Shown: positions 50,484 through 59,534, counted from the stretch's first letter. The stretch: 64,000 bases of DNA from Fibrobacter sp. UWH6 (GCF_900142465.1 NZ_FRAX01000016.1:1-64000), one strand, 5' to 3'. Notes: generated by a model from the sequence alone, not told the origin. Numbers and translations are program-made.

Positions 50484-50512
50484 GACCGAGGCCACGCCCC
50501 CGGTCTTTTTTT
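50484..50512 (+). terminator. Intrinsic terminator after the FadL-like gene
   Basis: GACCG pairs with CGGTC around a GC-rich loop, followed by T7. The T-run runs directly into the metG promoter element, so terminator and promoter overlap. Confidence 0.75.
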
Positions 50513-50519
50513 AAATTTG
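50512..50519 (+). promoter_or_regulatory. TAnnTTTG -7 element of metG
   Basis: TAAATTTG ending 7 bases before the ATG at 50527; the transcript would start at or very near the start codon. Confidence 0.65.
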
Positions 50520-50526
50520 GGCGCAT

Positions 50527-52620
50527 ATGAAGAACTTTTACGTTACTACCCCGATTTACTATGTGAATGATGCCCCCCATATCGGGCACTCCTACACCAC
50601 CGTCCTTGCAGACATTCTTACTCGTTTCCACAAGATTCTGGGCTACCAGACCTTCTTTTTGACCGGTACCGATGAACACGGCCAGAAGGTGCAGCGTGCT
50701 GCCGCCAAGCGCGAAGTGGACCCCCAGGCCCATGTGGATGAATACTACCATCACTTCGAAGATCTCTGGAAGAAGATGGGCATCTGCAACGACTTCTTTA
50801 TCCGTACCACCTACCCCGAACATAAGGCTTACGTTCAGGAATGCCTCCAGAAGCTCTGGGACAAGGGCGAAATCTATTCCAAGGAATACGAAGGCTGGTA
50901 CTCCGTCGGTGAAGAACGTTTCTTTGGCGAAGACGAACTGGACGAAAACAAGTGCGACCCCATTAGCCACCGCCCGGTGGAATGGCTGAAGGAAAAGAAC
51001 TACTTCTTCAAGATGAGCAAGTACCAGCAGCAGCTCATCGACCATTTGAACGCCAATCCCGACTGGATCGTTCCCGACTACCGTCGTAACGAAATCCTGG
51101 GCTTCTTGCGCCAGCCGCTGAACGACCTTTGCATCAGCCGTCCGAAGGCGCGCCTTAGCTGGGGCATTCCTCTGCCCTTCGATAACGACTATGTGACCTA
51201 CGTCTGGTTTGACGCTCTCCTGAACTATGTGAGCGCCTCCACCGCTTTCCACAAGACTTTTGCCGATGGCACCCCCATCTGGCCCGCCACTTACCACCTG
51301 ATCGGTAAGGACATCTTGACCACCCACAGTGTTTACTGGCCCACCATGCTCATGGCCCTGGACATTCCTCTGCCCAAGCATATTCTGGCTCACGGCTGGT
51401 GGCTGGTGAACGGTGGCGAAAAGATGAGTAAGTCTGCCGGTAACGTGGTGAAGCCCATGGACTACATGGAAAAGTATGGCGACGACGCCTTCCGCTACTA
51501 TCTCGCCCGCGAAATGGTGGTTGGCCAGGACGCAAACTTCACCCACGATTCCTTTGTCCGTCGCATTAACGCCGACTTGGCAAACGACCTGGGCAACGTT
51601 CTGAACCGCGTCCACAAGCTGGTTCTCACCAACTTCGAAGGCAAGCTCCCCGCAGCAGTCGTTATGGATGACGCCGCCAACGACGTGATGAACCTGGCCA
51701 AGAAGGTCATCGAAGACATCAAGCAGGACCTGCCCCAGGCACGTCTTTCCCAGTCTATCGAAAACATCATGAGTCTGGTCCGTAGCATCAACCGCTACTT
51801 TGAAATCAAGGCTCCCTGGAAGCTGGCCAAGGACCCGGCTCTCAAGGATGAACTGGCAACCGTTCTCTATGTGGCTGCCGAAGCCGTGCGCCTCAGCCTC
51901 TGCATGCTGTGGCCGGTGATCCCCACCAAGGCTGAAGAAGGCCTCAAGATGCTGGGCACCAAGTTCACTAGCGCTGAAGACCTGGTCTGGGGTCTCATGA
52001 AGGGTGGCGAAGCTTTCGGTGAAGGCAAGCCCCTGTTCCCCCGCATCGAAGAAGAAGTGAAGCCCCAGCAGCAGCAACAGCAGCAGAAGCCCAAGCAGAA
52101 CAAGCCCCTGACCGCAGCCGATGTTCCTGCCGCCATGGACCTCCGCGCCGCAAAGATCGTGGAAGTGGCAGACCATCCGGATGCAACATCCCTCTACGTT
52201 CTGAAGGTTGACGCAGGCGAAGGCGAACTCCGCACCGTTTGCTCCGGCCTGAAGGCTAGCTACGAAGCTTCTGAGCTTAAGGATCGTATGATTCTCTTGT
52301 TCGCAAACCTGAAGCCGGCCCCCCTCCGCGGTATCATGAGCGCAGGTATGCTCTTCGCAGGCGACCTGGAAGCAGAATCCCACAAGTGCCGCCTGGTGGC
52401 TGTACCCGAAGGCGCAAAGCCCGGTGACCGCGCATTGTTCAAGGGTGTTCAGCCCAGCGAACCTCGCGAACTGAAGCTGAAGGATTTCGACAAGATCGCT
52501 CTCTCCGTCAAGAACGGCGAAGTGTTCTGCACCGCAGGCGAAGGCGCCGCCCCCATCGCACTGGAAATCGATGGCAAGGCTGTCACCTGCGACGTCCCCG
52601 AAGGCAACGGAGTGCATTAA
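50527..52620 (+). CDS. metG: Methionyl-tRNA synthetase
   Basis: A 697-residue class I synthetase that charges tRNA-Met. The HIGH motif is in YVNDAPHIGHSYTT and KMSKS in NGGEKMSKSAGNVVKP. The connective peptide lacks a full zinc knuckle (single Cys in ENKCDPISHRP). The anticodon-binding helical domain is followed by a Gln/Lys linker (QQQQQQQKPK) and a C-terminal tRNA-binding (EMAP-II/Trbp111) domain from AAKIVEVADHPDATSLYVLKVDAG. The product is translated from a nearly leaderless message. Its GC-rich coding sequence creates long open frames on the other strand, which are not genes. Confidence 0.97.
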   Translation: MKNFYVTTPIYYVNDAPHIGHSYTTVLADILTRFHKILGYQTFFLTGTDEHGQKVQRAAAKREVDPQAHVDEYYHHFEDLWKKMGICNDFFIRTTYPEHKAYVQECLQKLWDKGEIYSKEYEGWYSVGEERFFGEDELDENKCDPISHRPVEWLKEKNYFFKMSKYQQQLIDHLNANPDWIVPDYRRNEILGFLRQPLNDLCISRPKARLSWGIPLPFDNDYVTYVWFDALLNYVSASTAFHKTFADGTPIWPATYHLIGKDILTTHSVYWPTMLMALDIPLPKHILAHGWWLVNGGEKMSKSAGNVVKPMDYMEKYGDDAFRYYLAREMVVGQDANFTHDSFVRRINADLANDLGNVLNRVHKLVLTNFEGKLPAAVVMDDAANDVMNLAKKVIEDIKQDLPQARLSQSIENIMSLVRSINRYFEIKAPWKLAKDPALKDELATVLYVAAEAVRLSLCMLWPVIPTKAEEGLKMLGTKFTSAEDLVWGLMKGGEAFGEGKPLFPRIEEEVKPQQQQQQQKPKQNKPLTAADVPAAMDLRAAKIVEVADHPDATSLYVLKVDAGEGELRTVCSGLKASYEASELKDRMILLFANLKPAPLRGIMSAGMLFAGDLEAESHKCRLVAVPEGAKPGDRALFKGVQPSEPRELKLKDFDKIALSVKNGEVFCTAGEGAAPIALEIDGKAVTCDVPEGNGVH

Positions 52621-52662
52621 CAAAAACGCAGAAAACCATTCGCGTTTGATAAACATCACATA

Positions 52663-52708
52663 TTAACAGTTAGACTGTTAAAAAGACCCGTCTTTGGCGG
52701 GTCTTTTT
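52663..52708 (+). terminator. Double hairpin: palindrome and intrinsic terminator after metG
   Basis: TTAACAGT-TAG-ACTGTTAA (52663-52681) is followed at once by AAGACCCG paired with CGGGTCTT (about 52683-52704) and T7. The second hairpin is the terminator; the first is an additional AT-rich palindrome of unknown purpose. Confidence 0.8.
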
Positions 52709-52786
52709 TTATGCAGGCCCCCAAAAATCTCCATTTTCCGTCATTTTTATTTACTTTTCTTTACAAGAAGAAAGGAGATGCATATC

Positions 52787-53851
52787 ATGTCCGACACCAA
52801 CCAGAAAGGGTTGCAAGAAAACCAGACAATCGCCAACCGAATGAACGTCCTCATGATCGCCCTGACGCTAATCATGATGGTCATTTACTACGCCATCGGC
52901 GCCCATATCCTGGTCACCTTTTCCATCTTCATCGCCCTGGGATACGCCTTCAACTTCTTGCTGATCCGGAATCGCAGGATGGTGGAATCCACCTGGAGCA
53001 CCTACGCCCTACTCACCTTGTACATGGTCGTTTGCACCATATGCCTGGGCTACGATTACGGGTTCCAGCTGTACACCATGTCCACCATCCCCCTGATTTT
53101 CCAGCTGAAGTACATTTCCAAGAAATTCAACCAGCGGGACCCCAAGGCCGCCGGATTTTCCATCATCATCCTCCTTTCTAGCCTAATTTCTTCGCTGTAC
53201 ACAGTGAAGGTGGGGCCCATCTACCATATCGGCGGCCTACCGCCCCTGATTTTTTTGGGGATGAACATCTGCATTGTGTGCTACTTCCTGATTTTCTTTT
53301 CTAGCAACACCATCAACCAGATTATCGATTTTGAGATAATGCTGGGAAGGCAAGCTAACTTTGACGCCCTGACCGGGCTTGCCAACCGTTACAGGATGCA
53401 GGACTACCTGAAGGAAATCTTTGAATCCCAGGAACAGTCCGACGGACAGGCTAGCAAATTCACCGACAGTTCCGAGAACATCTGGGTGGCCATGCTGGAC
53501 ATCGACTTCTTCAAGAAAATCAACGACAAGTACGGCCACGCCACCGGCGACCGGGTTCTTGAAAAGTTGGCGGAAACATTGCGCAAGGTTTGCCAGGACT
53601 GCGAAGTCAGCCGCTGGGGCGGCGAGGAATTCTTGATTTGCGGCAAGGGAGATCCGCAGACCCTTCTAGAAAATCTGGTAAAAAAAGTCGAGAGCGTTTC
53701 TGTACAGAGCCCTCACGGTAACATCCATTTTACCATCTCGGTCGGCGTTACCCATAAGACACCCAACGACACCTTGGATACCTGGGTTACCAGGGCCGAC
53801 AAGCTTTTGTACAAGGCCAAGGAAAACGGCAAGAACCAGGTGGTCGTCTAA
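52787..53851 (+). CDS. Membrane diguanylate cyclase (GGEEF), first of a tandem pair
   Basis: A 354-residue protein with about six transmembrane helices (residues 20-180) and a C-terminal GGDEF domain: FDALTGLANRY, MLDIDFFKKINDKYGHATGD and active site SRWGGEEFLICG. No RxxD inhibitory site precedes GGEEF (CQDC is there instead), so product inhibition at the I-site is not expected. ATG 52787 is chosen because AAAGGAG lies 9 bases upstream; an ATG at 52778 abuts that site. The stop overlaps the start of the paralogue (TAATG). Confidence 0.92.
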   Translation: MSDTNQKGLQENQTIANRMNVLMIALTLIMMVIYYAIGAHILVTFSIFIALGYAFNFLLIRNRRMVESTWSTYALLTLYMVVCTICLGYDYGFQLYTMSTIPLIFQLKYISKKFNQRDPKAAGFSIIILLSSLISSLYTVKVGPIYHIGGLPPLIFLGMNICIVCYFLIFFSSNTINQIIDFEIMLGRQANFDALTGLANRYRMQDYLKEIFESQEQSDGQASKFTDSSENIWVAMLDIDFFKKINDKYGHATGDRVLEKLAETLRKVCQDCEVSRWGGEEFLICGKGDPQTLLENLVKKVESVSVQSPHGNIHFTISVGVTHKTPNDTLDTWVTRADKLLYKAKENGKNQVVV

Positions 53852-54876
53852 TGCTTTCCAATCTAAACGATCTTAAGAAGGCAGCCTTTGTCGTGAACAC
53901 CGTGCTTACGGTGCTGGTCATCGTGATGATGGCCTTTTACTACTTCATGGGCGCCACGTTCCTCGCCTACTATTCCATCCCGGTAGCCTGCTTCTACTTT
54001 TTCCATTATTACTGGATCCACAAAAAACAGTTTACCAAGGTCACATGGACCACCTACACCATGCTTACCTTGTACATGTTCATTTGTACCATATGTCTCG
54101 GCTATGATTACGGATTCCAGCTGTACGCCATGTCCACCATCCCCCTGATTTACCACATCCGGTACATGGCCAAGAAGTTTAAGCAGCCCGATCCGAAGCC
54201 CAATCTCTTTTCGGTTTTCATCGTCATTTCCTGCATGGTTTCCTCCCTCTATTCCGTTTATGCAGGGCCAATCTACCAGATCGGCGGGGCAGTCAAGCTG
54301 GCGTTTCTGTGCATGAATCTGGGAGCGGTGTGTTTCTTTTTGGTCAGCTTTTCACAGGTAACGTCTAAACTGATTATCAAGACCGAAGAAAAGCTGATCA
54401 AGCAGGCTGATTTTGACGCCCTGACCGGGCTTGCCAACAGATACTACATGATGTCAAGACTGGATCCGATTTTAGCCGATAAGAATGCGGCATCCAATCA
54501 GTGGCTGGCCATGATCGATGTAGACAACTTCAAGAAAATCAACGACACCTACGGTCACGACGTTGGCGACCAGGTTCTGATGATTCTCGCCAACCAGATG
54601 AAAAAGATTTGCAAGGATTGCGTTATCAGCCGCTGGGGTGGCGAGGAATTTTTGGTCAGCGGCAATAATTCCAAGGTATCTCCACGAATCATGCAGACCT
54701 TGCTTGAAGAAATCAGGAAGCGAGAAGTCCATTCCGACACGGAAAATTTCCACTTTTCCATTTCTGTGGGTGTTTCGATGCACATAGCCAACGAGTCATT
54801 GGGACCGTGGATTAGAAGGACTGACCGGTTGCTCTATCAAGCCAAGAAAAACGGCAAGAACCAAGTGGTTTGCTAG
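53851..54876 (+). CDS. Membrane diguanylate cyclase (GGEEF), second of a tandem pair
   Basis: A 341-residue paralogue of the preceding protein along its full length, including the membrane segment TICLGYDYGFQLYAMSTIPLI and the catalytic SRWGGEEFLVSG; MIDVDNFKKINDTYGHDVGD is intact. It also lacks the RxxD I-site. The shared, unusually well conserved membrane part suggests the two sense related signals or form a heterodimer. The start overlaps the upstream stop by one base, so the pair is translationally coupled. Confidence 0.92.
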   Translation: MLSNLNDLKKAAFVVNTVLTVLVIVMMAFYYFMGATFLAYYSIPVACFYFFHYYWIHKKQFTKVTWTTYTMLTLYMFICTICLGYDYGFQLYAMSTIPLIYHIRYMAKKFKQPDPKPNLFSVFIVISCMVSSLYSVYAGPIYQIGGAVKLAFLCMNLGAVCFFLVSFSQVTSKLIIKTEEKLIKQADFDALTGLANRYYMMSRLDPILADKNAASNQWLAMIDVDNFKKINDTYGHDVGDQVLMILANQMKKICKDCVISRWGGEEFLVSGNNSKVSPRIMQTLLEEIRKREVHSDTENFHFSISVGVSMHIANESLGPWIRRTDRLLYQAKKNGKNQVVC

Positions 54877-54970
54877 TCAATCGTTTGTGCGGCCAAGTGT
54901 TGTAAACTTCTCAACACATAATATTAGCAACATATTTCTGTAAGCAGGCGGACTTTCGTTTTTGAATTTT

Positions 54971-54978
54971 TACATTTG
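54971..54978 (+). promoter_or_regulatory. TAnnTTTG -7 element of the HD-GYP gene
   Basis: TACATTTG, 19 bases upstream of the ATG at 54998, so the phosphodiesterase has its own promoter apart from the two cyclases. Confidence 0.6.
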
Positions 54979-54997
54979 ATTTCAGGAAGTTTTGTGT

Positions 54998-56692
54998 ATG
55001 ATTATTGGGTATTTAATAACAATGTGCGTTCTGGCAGCCATCAACAACGTGCTGCATTTCCGTAACTACGGAAGAAACACGCATCTTTATTCGCTGTTAT
55101 TCTTCGCTCTATTCATCTGCTGCGCGGGACATTTGCTCCTGGCTTTGTCTCAGACGGCCGACGGCGCCATTATGGCCGTCAAGATGAGCTATGCAGGTTC
55201 TGCATTCCTCCCCTTCTTCTTGTTCTGCGCCATCTTGCAGGTGTGCCATGTCCGTTTCCAGCAGGCTTATCAGCTGGTACTGTTCCTGCTCAGTTTTGCC
55301 ATCTTCGGCATGGTCTGCACCATCGGCTACAGCGACCTCTATTATAAGGATTTTGCCTATGCAGTCGCCAGCGGTGTGGGTAACTATGTAGTACAGAACT
55401 ACGGCTGGGGTCATGACCTGTTCAACGTCATGCTCCTTGTCTACCTGGTCGCAAACGTAAGCATTATCGTCCACACCTTCTTCAAGAAGAAGAACGTCTC
55501 TTACAAGAGCCTGTTCGCCCTGGCCCTGATCGAAACTTCCACTATCGCTTCTTTCCTGTTGGCCCGCTTCATGGAAAACGATATGCTGATCATGCCGGCG
55601 GTCTATGTATTCGACCAGTTCCTGTTACTGTATATCTGCGAACGTGTCAAACACTATGACATCAGCGAAAGCGTACTCCGTTCCCTGGAAGCAGGTAACG
55701 CCAACGGCTACGCTTCCATTTCTACCAGCGAAAAATTCCTGGGCGGAAACGAGATCGCCTACAACCATTTCCCCGAATTGCTGGAATGCCGTGTAGACCA
55801 TACCTTGCCTAACAAACCCGGTGTCGTGCAGTTCTTTAAGGAATGGGCAAACGAAATTCGCCAGGGTAACGTCATCCACGAAAAGGAATTCGAGACCGGC
55901 GACCGGCACTTCAAGTGCACCGTCAAGAAGTCCGGCAATTCCGACAGGGATTACGCAACTTTATTCAAAATCGAAGAAGATACGGAATACCACCGCTACG
56001 TGCAGATGCTGGGTAGCGACAACAACCGTCTGCAGCAGTTGGCCAAGAGCAACGCCTCCCAGATTCACGCCATCCAGGAACAGATGATCGTGAACATGGC
56101 CAGCATGGTCGAAAGCCGCGACTCCAATACCGGCGGCCATATCAAGCGTACCAGCAAGGTTGTGGCCATCCTGACCGAAGAGATGCAGCGAGACCCCAGT
56201 TTCAACTTGCCCAAGAAATTCTATGAGGCTCTGATCGTTGCCGCCCCTATGCATGACATCGGTAAGATCGCCATCGACGACATGATCTTGCGCAAGCCGG
56301 GCAAGTTCACCGACGAAGAATACAACATCATGAAGTCCCATGCCGCCAAGGGCGCCGTCATCGTAGAGAACCTGCTTTCTTCTATCGAAGACCCGTACCT
56401 GGTGCAGATTGCCCGTAACGTGGCCCACTACCACCATGAACGTTTCGACGGAAGTGGCTACCCCCATGGACTGGCCGGGGAACTGATCCCCTTCGAAGCC
56501 CGCATCATGGCCGTGGCCGACGTTTACGACGCCCTGGTCAGTCGCCGTTGCTACAAGGAACGCATGTCTTTCTCCAATGCAAACGAGATTATCATGGGTT
56601 CCATGGGTACGCATTTTGACCCCCGCCTCAAGCAAAGCTTCGTGAACGGCCGCGAAAAGCTGGAAGCTTATTACCGCCAGGTGACCCACTAA
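54998..56692 (+). CDS. Membrane HD-GYP cyclic-di-GMP phosphodiesterase
   Basis: A 564-residue protein: seven-transmembrane N-terminal region (7TM-histidine-kinase-type, about 1-225), a PAS-like domain (about 225-340), a short coiled coil (NRLQQLAKSNASQIHAIQEQ), then an HD-GYP domain (about 355-560) with metal-binding MHDIGKIAIDD and the HHERFDGSGYP signature. It should hydrolyse c-di-GMP to pGpG or GMP, opposing the two cyclases encoded just upstream. ATG 54998 is preferred to a TTG two codons earlier; AGGAAG precedes it. Confidence 0.92.
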   Translation: MIIGYLITMCVLAAINNVLHFRNYGRNTHLYSLLFFALFICCAGHLLLALSQTADGAIMAVKMSYAGSAFLPFFLFCAILQVCHVRFQQAYQLVLFLLSFAIFGMVCTIGYSDLYYKDFAYAVASGVGNYVVQNYGWGHDLFNVMLLVYLVANVSIIVHTFFKKKNVSYKSLFALALIETSTIASFLLARFMENDMLIMPAVYVFDQFLLLYICERVKHYDISESVLRSLEAGNANGYASISTSEKFLGGNEIAYNHFPELLECRVDHTLPNKPGVVQFFKEWANEIRQGNVIHEKEFETGDRHFKCTVKKSGNSDRDYATLFKIEEDTEYHRYVQMLGSDNNRLQQLAKSNASQIHAIQEQMIVNMASMVESRDSNTGGHIKRTSKVVAILTEEMQRDPSFNLPKKFYEALIVAAPMHDIGKIAIDDMILRKPGKFTDEEYNIMKSHAAKGAVIVENLLSSIEDPYLVQIARNVAHYHHERFDGSGYPHGLAGELIPFEARIMAVADVYDALVSRRCYKERMSFSNANEIIMGSMGTHFDPRLKQSFVNGREKLEAYYRQVTH

Positions 56693-56694
56693 GC

Positions 56695-56702
56695 TAAATT
56701 TG
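56695..56702 (+). promoter_or_regulatory. TAnnTTTG -7 element of the NUDIX gene
   Basis: TAAATTTG ending 5 bases before the ATG at 56708, overlapping the 3' flank of the HD-GYP gene; implies a leaderless transcript. Confidence 0.6.
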
Positions 56703-56707
56703 GGTCC

Positions 56708-57193
56708 ATGATAAACACCACTCTCTGCTATATCGAACAGGACGACAAGTACCTGCTGCTCCACCGCGTCAAGAAAAAGAACGACATCAATAAGGACAAG
56801 TGGATCGGCATCGGCGGAAAGTTCGAGGAGTGGGAATCCCCCGAAGACTGCATCAAGCGCGAAGCCCTGGAAGAAACCGGGCTTACCCTGGTGCGCCCCA
56901 AGTATCGCGGTATCGTAACCTTCATTAGCGATGGCATGGACCAGACGGAATTCATGCACCTTTTTACCGCCACCCAATGGACTGGCGAAATCAAGGAATG
57001 CGACGAAGGTAATCTGGAATGGGTTCCCAAGGCCGACGTGGCGAAACTCCCCCACTGGGACGGCGACCTGATATTCCTGGCCCTTCTAGAAAGAGGTGAA
57101 CCCTTCTTCAGCTTAAAGCTGACCTACAAAGGCAGCACCCTGACCGAAGCCCTCCTAAACGAAGCCCCCGTAAAAGTCGAAGACTTTATTTAA
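56708..57193 (+). CDS. NUDIX hydrolase (MutT-type)
   Basis: A 161-residue protein with an intact Nudix box, GKFEEWESPEDCIKREALEETGL (shown split as Gx5E: GKFEEWE; x7REUxEExGU: REALEETGL). The length and the following strand pattern resemble 8-oxo-dGTP-type diphosphatases that clean oxidised nucleotides. Substrate not determined. Single gene with its own promoter element; its 3' end meets the tandem repeat array. Confidence 0.9.
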   Translation: MINTTLCYIEQDDKYLLLHRVKKKNDINKDKWIGIGGKFEEWESPEDCIKREALEETGLTLVRPKYRGIVTFISDGMDQTEFMHLFTATQWTGEIKECDEGNLEWVPKADVAKLPHWDGDLIFLALLERGEPFFSLKLTYKGSTLTEALLNEAPVKVEDFI

Positions 57194-57198
57194 AAAAT

Positions 57199-57419
57199 CG
57201 TCGCGGAGCGACTACCACTTTGCCAGGGCAGCCCTCATTAAAATTCGTCGCGAAGCGACTACCACTTTGCCAGGGCAGCCCTCATTTAAAAATCGTCGCG
57301 GAGCGACTACCACTTTGCCAGGGCAGCCCTCATTTAAAATCGTCGCGGAGCGACTACCACTTTGCCAGGGCAGCCCTCATTTAAAAATCGTCGCGAAGCG
57401 ACTACCACTTTGCCAGGGC
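57199..57419 (-). repeat. Five tandem copies of a 47-48-bp unit derived from the 3' end of the LptE-like gene
   Basis: Copies begin at 57199, 57246, 57294, 57341 and 57389. On the minus strand each unit carries the last codons of the LptE-like gene (GCCCTGGCAAAGTGGTAG, i.e. ALAKW-stop), then the hairpin GTCGCTCCGCGAC or GTCGCTTCGCGAC, and a T-rich run. The copy nearest the gene is the true 3' end; four more follow downstream. Each resembles a complete stop codon plus terminator. Confidence 0.88.
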
Positions 57420-57908
57420 GTTGGTGATGATCAGGTCTTGGAGTTTTTCGATGGCTCTTGTCTGACCGTGGCGGTCTTCGGTTTCGTTGGCCTGAACGTC
57501 GTAGGTTCCTTCGGCAGACAGAGACTTGTTTTCGTAGATGATTCGTTCCTTGACGTTGTCGTAGAACTTGACCCCGACGCGGATCGTTACGCGGTAAGAT
57601 TCCACATCGCTGTTGCTGTTATAGTCCATGGGCTTGTTGGTATAAGACAGCAGGGTCACCTCGAAGTCGGCATTGGCCTCGGACTTGATAACGCGAACGC
57701 CACCGGCATTCTTCTTGAACATATCTACGACAGCGGTATAGATGTCGTTTGCCAGCACCGGATCCAGAGTCTTATCGTCAACTTCATGGATGTTCACCGT
57801 CTTGATATGACTGGGAAGCGTACTCGCAGTAAAGCTATAACACCCCGACAGAACCGTCAGGGTGCATAGCCACAAAAAAGCTAGAGCGACTTTCAGGCAA
57901 TACTTCAT
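57402..57908 (-). CDS. lptE: LptE-like LPS-assembly lipoprotein
   Basis: A 168-residue lipoprotein with lipobox LSGC (Cys 23) and a small alpha/beta domain (SHIKTVNIHEVDDKT, then VVDMFKKNAGGVRVIKSEANADFEVTLLSY, and VTIRVGVKFYD) typical of LptE, which plugs the LptD barrel in the outer membrane during lipopolysaccharide export. No lptD is in the window. The last five codons and the stop lie inside a repeat unit that is duplicated four times downstream. A near-match -7 element (TAAATTTA) lies 6 bases before the ATG. Confidence 0.75.
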   Translation of the reverse strand: MKYCLKVALAFLWLCTLTVLSGCYSFTASTLPSHIKTVNIHEVDDKTLDPVLANDIYTAVVDMFKKNAGGVRVIKSEANADFEVTLLSYTNKPMDYNSNSDVESYRVTIRVGVKFYDNVKERIIYENKSLSAEGTYDVQANETEDRHGQTRAIEKLQDLIITNALAKW

Positions 57909-57933
57909 CGCTCTTAAATTTAGTTAAAACAAC

Positions 57934-59391
57934 CTACTTTACAGAGAATATCCTGTTTAGAGCGCCGTTTTTCACAATGTACAAGCCCTTGTTAAGGTTC
58001 ATGGAATTCAGTCGAGTCTGAATTTCACCGGGGCGAGAATTGAGCTTACATACAAAAGCCCCTTTCAAGTTGTACACGCGGAACGAGGTTTCGCTAGACA
58101 GCATAAGACGGTTCTTGGCCAAGCCCACCTCGTCAGAAGTAACTTCGGTCAGCTTGACATTATCGATGAACACAGATCCTGTGGCAAGACCAGCATTAAT
58201 GGAAATACGGCCATTTTCATCGGTAGGTTCGTTCATGGTGAACATGATTTCATAAGTCTTGGATGTTGTGCCAAGGTCGAAGGTGGCGGCTTCGCCCAGG
58301 TAGCTGGTCCACGGGTCCGTATCCTTTTCCAGGTTCACTTCGAGAGTTCTTGCGACGGAAGCATAGGCATCAAAGGTCAGCTTGTAGCTCTTGCCCTTTT
58401 CGTAATGCATGCCGTTCTGAATCACCTGTACGTCGTAGGCGTTGGCACCCACCTTGGTCACATTGATTTCGCCCTTGCCTTCGTTAAACTTGAAAGTACC
58501 GTCACCGCTATGAACGGTCAGAGACCAACCAGCCAACTTCAGGGAATCAGAGAAAGTACCGTTGAAAACGGTATCCCTATTGGTGGGAACCACGATCGGT
58601 TCAGCCACGCCATCCAGGGAGTATTGCTTCACGAAATTCCAGATGTCGGAAACATCGGCCTTGGACGGGCTATGACCACGGCCCTGAAGTTTCAGGTGCT
58701 TGATATAGACGCCATCATCGCAGGGGCCCCAACTGTAAAGGGTTGCCCGGTTTTCGCTATTGGGATAGTTTTCCGTGACTTCGGCCTGAGCCGGGCAGTT
58801 AAACTGGTCACGATAATTCTTCAGGAAACTTTCCAGCGAGCTATACTGCAACACATCGTCATTGGTTCCGTGAGGGTGGAAAATGGGAACCGGGCGCATG
58901 GCCTTGGACGCACCATACACATTGGGGCCGGAACAGGGAGCGAAAGCGGCGATCTTGTCGGCAATCTTGCTCATGGCGTGGTAAGTAAACATACCTCCCA
59001 TAGAGAAACCGGAAAGGTAGACGCGCTTGGTATCGATATCGTAATCCTTGACCATCTGGTTAATAATTTCGGTCACCCACTTGGTATCCTTATCGCCCTG
59101 GATATCCCAGGTAGACATTCCCGTACCGCCTCTAGGGTACACCACCACGAAACCAGCCGTATCGGCCACAGTTTCCCAGTGGGTCATATCCTGCTGGTAA
59201 TTGGGATCCTGGTCCATGCCGTGCAGCGAAAGAAGCAGCGGGCTCTTCGGCGCCAGATTCGACGGGGCGTACACATGGATGTTGCGCCCGGAAACAGACA
59301 CCTTCTTATAGTCATTCAGGGATTTTCCGCCTCCACCCCACTGGGCGAAAGAAACGGTTGCGGCAATCATTAGCAGGGGAAGAATTCTCAT
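57934..59391 (-). CDS. Secreted CE1/PHB-depolymerase-type esterase with CBM-like domain and sorting tail
   Basis: A 485-residue secreted enzyme: signal peptide (MRILPLLMIAATVSFA), an alpha/beta-hydrolase domain (about 25-270) with nucleophile elbow SGFSMGGMFTYH, LLSLHGMDQDP for the oxyanion hole and a late His (GRGHSPSKAD), a beta-sandwich of CBM4/9 type (about 290-425; VFNGTFSDSLKLAGWSLTV...VFIDNVKLTEV), and a C-terminal tail (FRVYNLKGAFVCKL...KGLYIVKNG). It probably removes acetyl or feruloyl groups from xylan. Start 59391 is preceded by AAGGAG. Confidence 0.85.
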   Translation of the reverse strand: MRILPLLMIAATVSFAQWGGGGKSLNDYKKVSVSGRNIHVYAPSNLAPKSPLLLSLHGMDQDPNYQQDMTHWETVADTAGFVVVYPRGGTGMSTWDIQGDKDTKWVTEIINQMVKDYDIDTKRVYLSGFSMGGMFTYHAMSKIADKIAAFAPCSGPNVYGASKAMRPVPIFHPHGTNDDVLQYSSLESFLKNYRDQFNCPAQAEVTENYPNSENRATLYSWGPCDDGVYIKHLKLQGRGHSPSKADVSDIWNFVKQYSLDGVAEPIVVPTNRDTVFNGTFSDSLKLAGWSLTVHSGDGTFKFNEGKGEINVTKVGANAYDVQVIQNGMHYEKGKSYKLTFDAYASVARTLEVNLEKDTDPWTSYLGEAATFDLGTTSKTYEIMFTMNEPTDENGRISINAGLATGSVFIDNVKLTEVTSDEVGLAKNRLMLSSETSFRVYNLKGAFVCKLNSRPGEIQTRLNSMNLNKGLYIVKNGALNRIFSVK

Positions 59392-59534
59392 TTTTTGCAC
59401 TCCTTTTAAATTCCCATTCCAATTTGGAATATATATGTGGGCATTCAAATTATTACTGCTACCTATAAAAAAATGATGTAAACCTCAACAACACCGCAGC
59501 CATTTTTTATTTTCTGTTTCGTATGAGGATTTCT

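Noticed and set aside
50443-52659. 738-codon open frame on the minus strand
   Set aside because: It is the complement of metG, whose HIGH, KMSKS and tRNA-binding motifs are clear. The antisense protein is His/Val-rich without motifs, a normal shadow of high-GC third-position codon use.
57199-57419. CRISPR-like array (regular 47-48-bp units)
   Set aside because: The units are contiguous copies without variable spacers and derive from the end of the neighbouring gene; no cas genes are present.
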